This document shows positions 37,094 to 49,696 of a DNA stretch of 64,000 bases, piece by piece. Below the pieces are notes generated by a model, which worked only from the letters and a program-made list of their open reading frames with translations, was not told the origin of the DNA and ran no database searches. Source of the stretch: Aphelenchoides besseyi (taxonomy: Eukaryota > Nematoda > Chromadorea > Rhabditida > Aphelenchoididae); the NCBI GenBank assembly GCA_024699855.1, contig JAMPIQ010000003.1, positions 8,060,001 to 8,124,000 on the forward strand, given 5' to 3'. The translations under genes were made by a program, and so were the position numbers. The number at the start of each line of letters is the position of its first letter. Positions within the stretch are counted from its first letter, which is position 1.

Positions 37094-38520
37094 ATGTTAA
37101 GCAAAAAACGTTTGTATTTTTTGGTTCTTCTAATCTTCTTTCTAACAGCCACGTTTACTCACTTAATCTTATTACGAATTGAGCAAAAAAGTGAACTCCA
37201 TAATAAGTTGAATTCGATTGATCAGAACTGGGAAGCTGAACGTTTAAAAGCACGAGTTGAATTGCTCCGGAAATTCGCGAAAAATGAAAGTTGGCCGATA
37301 ATGTTGATTCTCATTCCACGCCTCTTAAGACCGAATGGAAAAGTTCCCGACTTCAATTTGGAAATCAATCCAAATTGTGAACACAAATGTTTCTACACGA
37401 TTGACGGCTTTCTACTTCCGATTGCTGATGGAGTTTTTGTTCAACCGAATGCTATCGATTGGAGTAACAAACAACTTCACTTCTGTAGTTTTTATTTGAT
37501 TTCAGAAGGTCCTAAACGCTACTCACCAAAACAAAAGTTTTTCGCGTATCTTCGAGAAGCACCCGGACATTACAATAGCTTACGATTTAAGTGGTCAGTA
37601 ACCTCTAGTTAACTTACGATCTAATTTTGTAGGTCTCCATCTTATCAATTCAACTATACGGTTGGATTTGTTCCAGGATGTGACATCGAAGCCGGTTACG
37701 ATAAAATTCCGCCCAAAGGTGTAGCTTATTTCGGACGAACTCAACAACCAAACTTAACTGTTAGTTGATGTTCTGGGCTTCTTGAAGAGCTTTTAGATCG
37801 ATGAAGAATGGGAGCATGTGAAAGAAACGATCAGACAAAAAACCGGAGCTGGCTTTGCCGTGATTTCAAATTGCAATACGAGAAGCAAACGAGAATTCTA
37901 TTTGAACGAGTTTCAACGGTTTGTTTTTATCAATATTCAAGTTAAATTCTCGAGTTTAGTCGTTATCCGCACTTACTTAAGCTCTACGGCAAATGTTACA
38001 ACAATAATGGAGTAAAATGCCCTAACGAAAAGTGCATCATTCCAAACATTCGCTCACATCGATTTTATTTTGCTTTCGAGAATTCGATTTGTAAGAACTA
38101 CGTGACCGAAAAGTTTTTTCGAATCAAACAGCTGATTGTTCCGGTCGTTTTGAGACGATCGGATTATCGACATTTGTTACCCGATGATGCGTTTATTTCG
38201 GTTGATGATTTCGAGTGAGTACACGAGTCTTTCTGATCTAACCAGTCCTTTTTAAATCAATGTCTGCATTAGCTGAGCACTTGAAGTGGCTAATTAACTC
38301 ACCCACGGAGTATCTCAAATACTTCGAGTGGACTAAACGGTTTGAAATTCACGGACAACCTCAAGAACTACAACGAGCTTTGTGTTTGGCTTGTGGACGT
38401 TTAACTGACGATACGGAACATCGATCCACCTACCGCAATCTGACTGAATGGTATTCGGCTAAACGTTGGTGTGATGCCGGGTTTGTTCCACGACTTTTGG
38501 CCAAGCACATCCAAATTTGA
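37094..38520 (+). CDS. Alpha-1,3-fucosyltransferase-like, GT10
   Basis: The ATG at 37094 precedes a type II anchor (LYFLVLLIFFLTATFTHLILL). Exons 37094-37593, 37633-37759, 37797-37918, 37960-38214 and about 38273-38520. The GT10 signature is strong: RSHRFYFAFENSICKNYVTE then KFFRIKQLIVPVVL, and later SPTEYLKYFEW. GT10 enzymes move fucose from GDP-fucose to GlcNAc on N-glycans or Lewis-type structures in the Golgi. One problem: the exon 4 donor (gtgagt after ...DDFE) and the ttag acceptor at 38271 leave a phase mismatch with exon 5, so that junction uses an unseen site, or the copy is damaged, or there is a sequence error. Confidence 0.82.
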
Positions 38521-38641
38521 TCTTAATCTAATATCAACTCCTTATAATCTCAAAATAGATTTCGATTCATTCTTTTTGTGATTAACATGTAGAAAGTGCT
38601 AATTGTTCTGTTTGTTGAACCTTTTCCATATTCATATCTAG

Positions 38642-38846
38642 ATTACTGTTAAGTTCGAACTCGGCAGAACGACTGTCGGTGGAAGAGCTGCTCGAACATC
38701 CGTACGTCAGCTTGAAGAGCAATTCGGAGAACATGGCCGAGATGACGGTCTCGGAAGAGCAGATCGTCAATCTGCTCAAGGAGATGAAGGACTCAACACC
38801 ACGAACAATCGCCAAGAACTTGAAATCCGTTCTGAAACAACGATAA
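38642..38846 (+). pseudogene. Orphan C-terminal exon of a Ser/Thr kinase
   Basis: After a tcatatctag acceptor, the open frame reads NSAERLSVEELLEHPYVSL and continues to a TAA. 'RLSxEELLEHPYV' is the end of helix I in Ser/Thr kinase domains. No upstream kinase exons lie between it and the fucosyltransferase stop, so it is a fragment or a far-separated last exon. Its GC content is visibly higher than its surroundings. Confidence 0.45.
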
Positions 38847-38987
38847 GCCACTTTTCTAAGCTCCACTAACGGTTCACCTTCTCACTGTAGTCTGCTTGTC
38901 TCATTGAAATGTCTTCTCTCTTTCCGTTTTGTCTTCATGTCTACTTTTGATTAAATAAACGGGTTTATTTTCGACTAAACAACAAAA

Positions 38988-39391
38988 CTAATCGTTCTTC
39001 TTGTCACTCGAAGTCTCCCAATTAAATAGAACATCACCGGCCGCCGACATCTCGTTGTGCACTGGCGACTTCTTTGGTTGAATCTCATCATTCGAATTGC
39101 TGGTTGCCAACTCCACGTTATCGTCGTACTCAGTGAAAAACTCCTGAAATGCGCGATTATTCGTATTGTAGTCATTGAAATTACTTCAAGGCGTCGAAAA
39201 ACGAGAGTAATAATTAGAAGAGTTACACCAATGACTGCAATTAACGAGACAAACAGCAAACCCAACGACTTTGAATGACACGACTCCCATTTACGACTCG
39301 GAGCTCTTATGTTGAAGCACTCCTCGGCATTCGAACACAAAAGCGAAGAGTAGAGACACCCAAAAGCCGAAATCAAATCGAAAGCGAGCAT
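38988..39391 (-). CDS. Small single-pass membrane protein
   Basis: Exons 39391-39185 and 39143-38988 join in frame to 120 aa. A hydrophobic start (MLAFDLISAFGCLYSSLLC) suggests a signal peptide. A short ectodomain with several Cys follows, then one membrane helix (LGLLFVSLIAVIGVTLLIITLVF) and an acidic cytosolic tail (EFFTEYDDNVELATS). Family not recognised. Start chosen at the first ATG; the frame extends upstream by a few codons. Confidence 0.6.
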
Positions 39392-39792
39392 CCCGACCGA
39401 ATCAAAAACCACAAAATGAAATCAACTGGTTACTTTCTCTTGAATCTTCACGATATTTTGGGCGTTCAAAGACTCATGTTATTCGGATTGTTTGTTCCTG
39501 GGAGTCCCCAAGAACTGAGCCAAAAATTCGAGATTCCAAACACATCGAAATGGCTCGGAACTCTTCGTACCTTAATTTGGATCTTAAATCCTGTCGATAA
39601 GCAGCAGAAACGAAAACAAGTGGACAGCGGAAAGCAACAAAAGTGATGGGTTGGACCGTTTTCGCGGGTCTTGTTTTCGTTCTCTGACCTTCTACTCCGC
39701 GAGTGCGATCTTTTCTCTTCGCAAAAGAGGTTACTAGAGAATTTGCAAGATTTATTTTCTTGAGTATAAACAACAGAATGCAATTCAATTCC

Positions 39793-41313
39793 TCAGTTTT
39801 CGTCTACATCAACATAGTGATGACGCCCCAATTCAATGTCGTGATTGTATTGGTATTTGTCGTCCTCCATTTCAAATTTCACGACCTTAGATCCACCATC
39901 AGTTGAGAGCGATTGAACGCGAATGTAGGCCGTGTGTTTGAGTTTAGATCGTGGAGTCGACAAAGCAACTCTCATTTTCATATTCTTTAACACGTCACTT
40001 TCAGTCTGCTTCGAGATATTACTTCACGTTCATTTTGATCAAGAGCTCCTACTCATAGTAGTAAAACTATATTTAAATCAAACGTACACCTACTTACATG
40101 CACAATGTTAAGAAAACGGGCACCGAAATCTTGAATTTTTAGGTAGTTTGCTGAGAATGTAGGAGTAGAATGAAGCATCTTGATCAGTCCGACGTTTAAT
40201 AGCTATACACGTCAAATCAGCCAACGAGTCCGGTTGTCTAAAAGAAGCTAATCGAATACAGCAATAAAAACTCACCGTATAGCAAAGCGATAGAAGGAGT
40301 TTAGTCCATCAACATCCGTGTAGGTACTCACGATTAACGTCTTTTCACCATCAGTCCGCAGAACGTGTATTCGGCCATTGAAATCGAGCCTCGAGTTTGT
40401 CCACTCTAACGTTTTTAGGTCCAATGAAAATATACGACTTCTACACGTCGATGCGTAATAGGCGTACAAAAACAAAGACGGTCCGAGACAAACCATGTTG
40501 TAATCAAAAAGCTACAAAACAAAATAAAACGATCAACATTGATAGCTTACCGTACAGTTGTCTTTAAAGAGTATTTCTGTATTTTTGGTCGTTTGTTCGA
40601 TTACTTCGGAAGTTGAAATCGAGACTTTAACTAGTCTTTTCAAATCGAAACGAACTCCATTGCGTTTGTATATGAAGCCACAGATGAACTCATCGAAGAA
40701 TCCAATTACTTGCATTCTGTTCGGCAGCTCAACGGATTGAGTGATTCTCAGTTGACCGTCATATTCAAATTTAATAGTTTGATAGCGACTATTGCCGTTG
40801 TTTATGTTCATTGAAGTCGAAAGAATACCGTCAGTTAGATTTGATCTTTCCGTCTGACCAATCAACTTCCAACATCCCTGTTCTAATGGAACAGAAATCG
40901 TGTTCAAAATGGAGACGCGTGATTGATTGAAATCCAATTTTCCAATGGCCAGATAGCGATTTCCAACTCCACCATAATCTTCGGAAATAATAATCAACGT
41001 GTCCAGTGAAACAGGCAAAACCTGTTTTACACAAAAGCGACCCTGTGGAATCAACGAGATGTTGTTGATAGTCGCTGATGAGAAATCAGACCGAAGAACT
41101 CCACTAAAACAACTATCGAACAAACGAATAGCAAACGAACCTTTTTCTTCCATGAAACAAATCGATCATGTAGATCTCGGGAAAGTCGCAGTCACTGTAA
41201 GTGAAAGCAAAACGACCGTCAACACAAAACTTCGACTCGTAGACCGAGGAATAGAAGCGGCCCATGTAGGTTCGACCAATGTCTATTGAATCTTCTGACG
41301 AATTCACACTCAT
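39793..41313 (-). CDS. Unknown protein, beta-propeller-like
   Basis: The ATG at 41313 leads through about five exons to 39793. The product is about 420 aa with repeated hydrophobic/aromatic strand patterns: GRFAFTYSDCDFPEIYMIDL, then SLDTLIIISEDYGGVGNRYL, LFLYAYYASTCRSRIFSLDL followed by KTLEW, and LIVSTYTDVDGLNSFYRF. The alternation of 'strand - D/E - aromatic' with the 'IFSLDLKTLEW' motif recalls nematode kelch-like propellers, but blade boundaries are not clear. No signal peptide or membrane segment. The C-terminus is acidic with His (GRHHYVDVDEN). Confidence 0.55.
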
Positions 41314-42115
41314 TTTATTGCTCGTGCTCTGGTTTAAGAGATTGCTAGTAAAAACAACATTTTCTCGAGTTTATTGAAGTGTATACGCACAAACTTTTGA
41401 GTTATCGATGTTGTGTCAGTGAGCCGAGTAACAACTGGATGTGCATTTAATATAAACTATCAGTTAAATGCAATCAATTGAAACCAACAAATAACTGATA
41501 CTAGGAAAATGACTATTTAAAAAGCTCATTATTGACTAAACTCGTTTAAGATGATGTCATCCTTAGCTCAATATCCATGAGCAACAATGTATCGTAAGCG
41601 ATGTACCGATTAAAAGTTTCCGATTCAAGTGGTTCGAAGGCAAACAACGATTACAAAGTATTAGAGCTGATGATCATGGATCAAATTTCGGTAATTAAAT
41701 TACACTTTTGTTTGCATTAGAACGCAGGGACTCTGTTCAAAGACGCTTTCTTTTGTTTATTTAATCATTGAGTTCAGAGAAAAAACTTCTGAGCTCCAAT
41801 AGCCATTTACTTCCTAAGCTTTCGATCACATCTTTCCATCTGATCGTCAGTTCACACACAGACGCTTTGTTGGCCGTCTTATTTACCAAAGACAATCGTG
41901 ATGACCGTTAAGTGTTTTCTACTTTGTGGCCGCAAACTTCATTAAATTGACCGATCGGTTGGATTAAACAAGTGAGCGCGAGCCAATCGTGTCCAATAGC
42001 ACGAACATTCGTCATTAGTCGCTTAGTAGCAGTTTCGTGATCAACGTCCATCTGACACTTTAAACGTGCCTTTCGATTAGTTCGTACAAATTCAAGGGTT
42101 AGCAGAGGTGTGAAA
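41314..42115. other. Intergenic, no gene seen
   Basis: About 800 bp between divergent genes. A minus-strand open stretch overlaps 42198-41908 but has no splice context or recognised domain. Confidence 0.45.
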
Positions 42116-42794
42116 ATGTTGAAGTTGCCAATAAATCGTATTAATGTGCACGTAAGTGTCAACTCGAAAGATGATATAAACTTTCCAGGTCGGTTCACGC
42201 ATCATCGCACTGATCGGACTTTCATTTTGTGTAATTTCTGCTGTACCATTGATCATAAATCACGTATATTACTCGTCTGTTAACTTCTACGGCAGTGATG
42301 GATTCAACTCGGTGTTGACCAGTGGATTCACTTCGTGCGTTTACTTGATGGCATTGGGAACAAATGCGGGACTTCTTGTTGGTAACTTGTCAAAACAAAA
42401 GCTCCTCTATTTGCCATTCATTTTTGTCAACTTGTCATTCGCTTTTGTCTTTTCGATGATTCTGCTTTGGCTTGCGGTGTTCGGTGGAATTGGTCTTCTA
42501 TATTCGGATTCATATGCGAACTCAACTACCGACTTGTTGGATCGATTCGAACCCGCAAATCAAGACCGCGAAGTCAACTTTCAATCCTCTCAAATTGCTA
42601 GTTTTGCACTGATGCTGCTGACTCTAATGGCATTCATTGTTGTAATGTCAATCTTCTTGGCCATCTATCTATTCGTGATTTACGTTGTTTGGAAAGGCTA
42701 TCGTTTCCTTTGTAAATACGAGGACTTGAGCGAAAGTACTGTCAAGGAGTCGAGCGAATGTGATGCCGGAAAGCAATTTGATGGAAGAATTTAA
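42116..42794 (+). CDS. Four-helix membrane protein, unknown
   Basis: Exons 42116-42151 and 42189-42794 join in frame to 213 aa. Four hydrophobic segments: IIALIGLSFCVISAVPLII; about residues 60-78; LPFIFVNLSFAFVFSMILLW; and SFALMLLTLMAFIVVMSIFL. The topology resembles claudin or tetraspan-like nematode proteins, but the claudin W-GLW-C-C motif is absent. It ends in a charged tail (SECDAGKQFDGRI). Confidence 0.65.
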
Positions 42795-43004
42795 CTTTCA
42801 CTTTCGTTCTTCTGATTCTCATGACCAATAAACTTTGTCCAATCTTCAGAGAATAAATTAGTTTTATGAAGAATAAACTGAAATAACAAGAACCGAGAAT
42901 ATGTTTTGAATGACTAGAACAAAGGTTGGAAAATCCCGTAACAAGCGATCTATAAGGCTAATTGGAGTGAATTTGAAGGCACAAGCAAAGAGTAGAAAGA
43001 TGGT

Positions 43005-44169
43005 TTAGGTTCCGAACAACAAATTAGAAAATCGAAAAGCAAAATAACCGATCGCTGGCAAAATAATGTTGTCGCCACGATCAAGTCCCGCTTCGACAAC
43101 CGTACAGAACGCATATATCAACCAAACTGTAGGAGCAAACAAGGTAGTTGTCCATCCAAAGAAGAAGCCATGAGTGATTATCTGAGCGACAAACATCGCC
43201 ATTGAACCCTCTACTGTTTTTCTTCCATTAACTCCCCAATGATAACGCCCAAATCGAGAACCCAAAACCGCGGCTGCCGAATCTCCGACTCCAACAACAA
43301 CGATTCCAACAAAGTAACGTGGAAGATCGTAGCCCGAACCATCAGCCGTTGAACCGAATGTTAACTCCAAAGCAGTCGGCAAAAAGATTCCGCCAATCAA
43401 ATGAATTGGTGTAAGGATCAGCTCGTTGGAATCTTGATCGTCGAGAAACGGCAACAGAAGTTGATCCAAAGGTGAAGCCCACGGTTGAACGCGATTAACA
43501 CGAAGAATCTACAAACACAATTCACACAAGAATGAAAAATAAAAATACCTCGAGCGTAATGAAAAGTTGAACAATCAAATTGCCGCATAGAACCACGAAT
43601 GCCGGATCGTACCAAAACCCTGTTGCTGCAACACATGAAACGGTCAGATGGAAAAACTTTCGATGTGCAGTGCTGATATGTTTCACATGAATTGCTGTAC
43701 GAACACAATAACCGACGGTGGCAAAGACGTTCAGAAGCCAAAAGATCAAAAGATACGATCTAAAACAAAACAGTAAAAACATTTAATTTGTATTCTACCT
43801 TACTACTCCACCCGTAAAGAAGACTCTGTGGATGAGAAGTAGTATCACAGCCAATGGATTTGTTTCAATTCTCCAAGCAAACATAATTAAGCCGATAAGA
43901 ACGTGAATTCCAAGCAAGAGATTGGCAAGCCGTGAAGCATTATTGTTGGTCACATTTCCACTCAATGAAGGTCGATGATCTTTTGTAAGCTCCATACGAT
44001 TGACGTGTCTGAGTACATAGCCGTAGAGTATAACCATTGACCAACCGGTTGTCAATAAAGTCCAATCGAATCTGTTGTACGGAAGATCTACTGATCCGAA
44101 TGGTTCGAAATCGTTGACTTTTGCGTTTCCATCGTTGACCAACAGATGTCCGTCGAATAGTCCAAGCAT
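43005..44169 (-). CDS. dolk: Dolichol kinase, N-terminus unresolved
   Basis: Exons 44169 to about 43797, about 43763-43551, and 43508-43005. The C-terminal half carries the CTP-dependent dolichol kinase/cytidylyltransferase pattern: VVVGVGDSAAAVLGSRFGR then GRKTVEGSMAMFVAQI, and HRKFFHLTVS earlier. These match the human DOLK segments GVGDTVASIFG..KKTFEGT and RKYFHL. It phosphorylates dolichol in the ER, feeding N-glycosylation, O-mannosylation and GPI synthesis. The first membrane segments of DOLK are expected upstream. Open pieces with hydrophobic runs exist at 44400-44190 (for example NMFTNALTLFFL, FFTSSQLMDRSLS), but I could not join them in frame, so the listed start is provisional. Confidence 0.8.
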
Positions 44170-44706
44170 TAGTGAGACCCAACAATCGTCGTTAACAGAC
44201 GGCTTGGAAGTTCAAACCCCGAAAAAAGAACAATGAAAAGCTGGAAACCAAAAACCAGGAAGTACACGTCACGCTAAGACTACGATCCATCAACTGCGAT
44301 GATGTAAAAAAAGTAATCGGATGAGAGCGCAGTTCGTAAAGAAGCTAAACAAAAAGAATAATGTCAACGCGTTCGTGAACATGTTGGAGATTTTCTCGTA
44401 CAACGATCCGTCGCTTCAACGAAAAGAATCACTGAAGAACCAAAATACGTTCGAAATTGATGAGCAAACAATCTAGTGGAATCCGATACAAATCTAATTG
44501 CAATAACCGAATTCGATGTCTGATTTGATTGGAAATCCACTAGAAGTACAACTGCAACAATTCCAATCGCGACTTCTGACTCACTGGTCAGGTGGTTCAC
44601 AGTCCAGAAAACGTTTCCTTTCTACAATTATTTGCGTTTGTTTGTTGTCCTAATAGTTTACTGAAGTGGATTGTAAGAAACCGGAAGATAGAAAGTATCA
44701 CAGGAT
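44170..44706 (-). other. Probable 5' exons of the dolichol kinase gene
   Basis: Minus-strand hydrophobic open pieces at 44400-44190 may be the missing N-terminal exons. The junctions are not resolvable by eye. Confidence 0.35.
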
Positions 44707-47435
44707 TCAAAGTTCTTCTTTGTTGCTAATTTTCGCCGAATTATATTGAGTTGTTTTCGTCTGATTGGTAGGCTTTCGATTTTCCGTTTTCGTTGTTGAA
44801 CATTTCAGCTGAGTAACTCGTGTGAACAACGTTAAAAAGCCTTTTGAAGTTCCCAGCTTTCGTTCTTTGTTTCCGTCAATCGAGTGCTGATAGTTCATCA
44901 GCATGTCGCCGTTGAGATAAACCGTATAAGCATCAGGAAACTCAATAACTGTTAGATCAAACCTAAAAACTCAAAAGGTCGGAATGCAGAAACAGAGAAA
45001 ACGTACATGCGTTCTCCCATCAAAATCCATGTTCCTGCACTTTCCTCCAACATACGAGTGGTAAAAAGCCCCTTTTTGTCGTAACTTATGAACAAATTTT
45101 TCGAGTTGCCAACTTTGAACGTCAACTCAAACGACTCTTTGGTGAGTATGCCTGAATGGTCGAATAAGAAATGACGTGAAAAAGAGAACGTACCCAAGAA
45201 ATCCACTCTTTGACATGCTTCGATTTCGAGTTTCCATCCCGACTCGTGACCGTAAACCTGAGCGAGATTCACTTGTTGTATATCGCCGCCAACATCACTG
45301 AAACCGATCTTATACAAAATACTATAAACTATGAGACTTACAAATGCGTTTGTTTATCGTCGTAGAGACCGGTGATATTGAATTTTGCTGTTAAATTGTT
45401 ATTAAAGAAGATCTAAAACAATTGAATGATCATCTTATTCCTTTCCACTCACCATAAAGCTCGATTTTGTGAATCTTACACGCATATCAACCCACGTTCC
45501 TTTTGGATTGAGTTCAAGAGAAGATGTGTAGCTAGTAGCTTTGTGTTTTTCTTTTTTCTTCGCTAAGTCAAACTCAAAATAATTGATTTGCAGTCGTCCA
45601 TCTTCCAGGAATTTCGACTCGAAAATATGCCAATAGTCATCTTGATCGGAATATTGCGATAATCCGCTGTCAGATCCCTTAGAAGACCCAGGTCTGTGGA
45701 CGTAAAAATGGAAACTAAAAAACGTTTAATTTTGCACAAAACATTCCAATTACTGTTCTGGTTTTGGTTTCAGAAGGAACACAAGATGAGCTACATTTCC
45801 GACTCGTATGGGCGACTTCAGTTCAATGGAACAGTTGGTACATTCCTAAAGAAACGAATCATTAGAAAGACATGAAGATAACTCACGTAATGAACTTCGT
45901 TAACAAACGGCAACCCAAATCGCTCTCGATACTTCCGTTTGTTCTTATCGACTCTACCGTAAGGTGAAATCGTTTTGACATTGCTGTTCTCAAAGTTGCC
46001 TAAATAAGGCGGGTTCATGTATCGATCTTTTTTTTGAATCTGTTTGTTCACATAGTTGTCTTCTTCATTCACTTCATCCAACTCTTCTATGTCTGGAAAT
46101 GAATATCCGGGCTCCGTTTTCTTTTTCAATATCTTTATGCCCTTTGTTTTCTTGTTCAAACAGTCAAATGGAAAGAATCGAACGCCTGAAGGTTGATTTC
46201 CACCTTTTACTTCGACAGTCAAAACCTCATCGCAATCGCAAATGTTTGGATGAGGAATACGCGCAAAAAACTCCATGTTCACATAAACAGCGTAGGCACC
46301 GTCCTCTTCAATGATTGTAATGTCCATGCTAAACAACAAGAACAATTTCAAACAAAACTATAAGCTTACATTAACGTTTGTTTTAAGTCATTACTCCATC
46401 GTGGCCCAACTTTCTTTCCAATCTTTCCATCTGCAGTGGAGTGTACGTACAGCGATTTGCCATCAAAAACCAAAGCCAATCGAATGAACGGATCTTCGCC
46501 CACGGTCTTAATCAAAATCTTGGATGGCTTGTCTCCTACGACACCTGAAACGCTCATTCAAACTACAAATCTTGTAGATACCAACCCATTATATCCATTT
46601 GTTGACAAGTGCGAAACTTCGGAAACTGCGTTTCATCATATCGATACTGATTGACGTAGAACAGTTCGTCGACATCACCACTCATTTGTCTAAAACAACT
46701 GTCAATGAATGAGGATTTCGAACTCACAGCTTTTCAAATTCATAATCAATGTAATCACCGTAGTTCAGAACTCCGATTTTGGCGTAGTTTATATAAACCT
46801 AAAACAAACAATTCTGTTAGCCAAAATATTCGAACTGACCACAATTTCTTTGGAGCGGAAACCCAATCGTATGTCTAATCCAACTCTCGGGCCAATGAAT
46901 GCGTTTGGCAGATCAAAATGTGCGCTCTGGATATCTCTAGTCGTCACCATTCCTCTTATTTCTTCGACCAGTTCGATGCCGACTATCGTGCCAGTGAAAA
47001 AGAACTTCAAGCCCACGGGAACATCTCCCTCTTTGTTTTGGAAACGAGCATAGAAACTAAAAGTGCAAAACAAATCAAGAAACTTCAAGCGATTCAACAA
47101 ACTTGTCACCGTCGGGAGTCAGAAACAAACAGAAGTTGACGGTGTCGTTTGGTCGTAGATTGTATTCAAAAACATGGGCGTCGGAAGGTGATTCCTAAAG
47201 AACGAAGTTAAATTGGTTGGTGAATTGAACGAACTTTTAACCCGTGATAATGTTGCGGTAGGACGCCAACTTCGATGTCTTCCGAGTCGTTTTTCTCGTC
47301 TTTGGACTTTGATTCTTGTTCCTGCTCGTATTCTTTCCATTCTTTTTTGTTCAATTCTCAGTCGATTTTCCGATCACATTCAATTCGATCGATCAGAAGC
47401 AAAAGTACGAAAAACGAAAGAACCGTTTTGGTTCT
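44707..47435 (-). CDS. Multi-domain galectin-like secreted protein
   Basis: A many-exon minus gene. It opens after a tttag acceptor (47436-47440) with a signal-peptide-like stretch (TVLSFFVLLLLIDRIEC); no ATG is found in that exon, so the true start is upstream or trans-spliced. A Lys/Glu-rich spacer (KEWKEYEQEQESKSKDEK) follows. Three or four repeats of a beta-sandwich module come next, each with a strand pair like 'xTIIEEDGAYAVYVNxEFF..IPHPN' (46300), 'DLTVIEFPDAYTVYLNGDML' (44940-44880) and 'IVVYINYAKIGVLNYGDYI'. This pattern recalls the galectin CRD 'F.VYVNG..F..F.HR' strands, but the sugar-binding H-N-R/W-E-R residues are not clearly kept. A carbohydrate- or protein-binding role outside the cell is an inference. 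Confidence 0.55.
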
Positions 47436-47500
47436 CTAAATTCAGCAATAAAAAGCCTTTGAAAACGAACAAAACTAACCATCGTCCGCTTCACCTTTGA

Positions 47501-48486
47501 AAACCTTTCTATTCAGCAATTAGCGACTTCACATCCGAATTGAATGACCGTCGAGAGCTAAAGTTTGGTCACAAACTCAAAGTCGAATAACGAAGTCTTG
47601 TGGCGCCTAAATACGAAGACTTTCTCTGAGCAAAAAACAAAAATTCCCGTTCGAAATGTTGCAGTCGAATGCAAAACGTCCACATTTGACTCGCAATTGG
47701 GAAGCAGCTTTTAACGTCTGTTTGTGGAGCAATAAACGACAGTGAGATGTTTTTTTGCTTGTAATTTTTTTGTGTGAAGATCGTAAACTTGAGTACGAAC
47801 TATATGTTTTAATTAACTTCTTGATAACCTTCTCTACACACTCGTTCCAAAATGGAAACTATTTTAAAGACAAACTGGAGACTTGACACTCAAAATATCT
47901 TTCGGAAAGTGATGTCGAATTTGAAATACAAATTTAGAAGCTAAATTTGCCAAACGAATCGACAATAAAACGTTTATTTTTGTTGATGCTTTTGGTCCAA
48001 GGCACCTTGTTAGAACAGCTAATTTCGAAACATTCGCAACAGATTTCTTCATCAATACCTCCGTTGTTCATAAAGACCACAGCGTCATGAGTTCGAATTG
48101 GGAACGAGGTCAATGTTCTTAAAATTGGCAGATGATAACACTTGATTGTTTCTGGTCACTTCCGTTTCTACGACGGAAACGAAAGTCAACTAGCGAGACT
48201 CTTTACACAACTTCTGCAGCAGCAACCGCTTAGTGTTCTGCCTCTGACCATTCGTCTTGTCAGCAGTACAAACAAAAGTGATAAGAAAGCATCAACGTAC
48301 TGATCTATGCTCCCAATTCACTATATGAGTTCGTCGTCTGTAATTTTGAGGCGTCGGTCAGCACGAAATATAAAGTCGAGTAAGACCAAGCATCACCAAC
48401 ACTTGTCGTTTTTCTTGAATCTTAGTTCTTCAATCAAATGTTCTACTCAAGCAAAGCGTTTGCTCTGCAAAAATCAACAGACGACG
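47501..48486. other. Intergenic, no gene seen
   Basis: About 1 kb between divergent genes with only short open stretches. Confidence 0.5.
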
Positions 48487-49273
48487 ATGAATGTCCCCGT
48501 GTTTTTGGAATTATCGGAGTGCGTGTAAGTTCGATTATAACGTTATTCCATTTAACGAAAGGATTTAGGTTGCCACTCGTATAATTGCCACGTTGTTTAT
48601 ATGTTTTTATTTTCTTTTCATTGGTTTCTACTTTGGCACCACGTCAGATAAAACGCCACTGAAAACCAAGTACGCGGATTCATCAGTTGATTTGTTTTCA
48701 TGCCTGTTTAATGGATTAATAGCGGGTATCTTTTGCAGTGCTATTGCTTGTAAGTTTCTTTCCTCTTAAACTCATCAATGTTTGTAGCTTCGTTATTGCT
48801 CTTTGTTGAAACATTCATTGCCAATGAGACCAATTTGACACCAAAAGACGAAGAGAAAGCACGATTACAATCTCACGATTATTTTTGCATCACATCGGTA
48901 GGTTGCTAAAGTCTTCAGTGAAGTGATCATTTTGATATTTCAGTTACCGTTCTTTATTGCTGAGATCTTTGTTACAATTAGTTATCTTATTGCTATCGTT
49001 ACTTATTACAATTCGAACGACGAAACATTGGAAACAAGAACAAGCTATTCAACGTCTTCTACGGTCAACAAGTTCCCGTACAATCAACTACTGTGTAGCA
49101 TCAAATTCTTTTCTTTAGCTATTCTGCATTTAAAGTGTTTGACGATTGTACGTCGAGATCGTGATTATGTGCAGAAAAAGTTGAGTCACGTTCTTCCGAT
49201 TCATCGACCATTTCAACAGCTTCCAACAACGGCGAAAAAACCGCTAGTGCGTCCAACTCATTTAGCGTTGTAA
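48487..49273 (+). CDS. Four-helix membrane protein, unknown
   Basis: Exons 48487-48522, 48569-48749, 48788-48897 and 48944-49273 join in frame to 218 aa (the first donor, gtgtaagt, is weak). Hydrophobic segments: TRIIATLFICFYFLFIGFYF; LFNGLIAGIFCSAIASSLLL; LPFFIAEIFVTISYLIAIVT; and a weaker one near LLCSIKFFSLAIL. A basic C-terminal tail with Pro follows. The exon layout (a very short first exon and a conserved Asn-rich loop) resembles the 42.1-kb gene, so both may belong to one nematode tetraspan-like family. Function unknown. Confidence 0.6.
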
Positions 49274-49696
49274 GCAATGAAGATCCTCAAGATAACTGCA
49301 TCTCAGTTGCAATAATAAATTATTCTCGTATCAATAAACGATGGTCGAAAGCGTTTTCTCCAAGTCTTTAGCATACTGTTAGTACTCAATTCTCTGAAGT
49401 TGAGAACGTTCACTTCGATTTCTGCTCAAACATGACATCAAAATTAGTCGTCTTTCTTTGTGAATTCGGTTTTATTGTAACGCTAATTGATATATAAAAA
49501 GAGTTGTTTTCGACGAGTTTTTGTGTAAAGTTCGAAGTTATTTTTGATTCTGAAACGAGCTGTTCGGGCGTGTGACCGATCAAGAGCAATCAGTCAACAC
49601 TCGTTCCCTTCTTTCCTATTCACTCAATTTGAAGGCGGAACTTGACTTTCAAGTTTAAAAACGATACCAAGACTGTAGAGGTTTTGGACAACGAAC
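49274..49696. other. Intergenic, no gene seen
   Basis: About 420 bp; contains the poly(A) region of the preceding gene and the upstream region of the first cysteine-rich gene. Confidence 0.5.
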
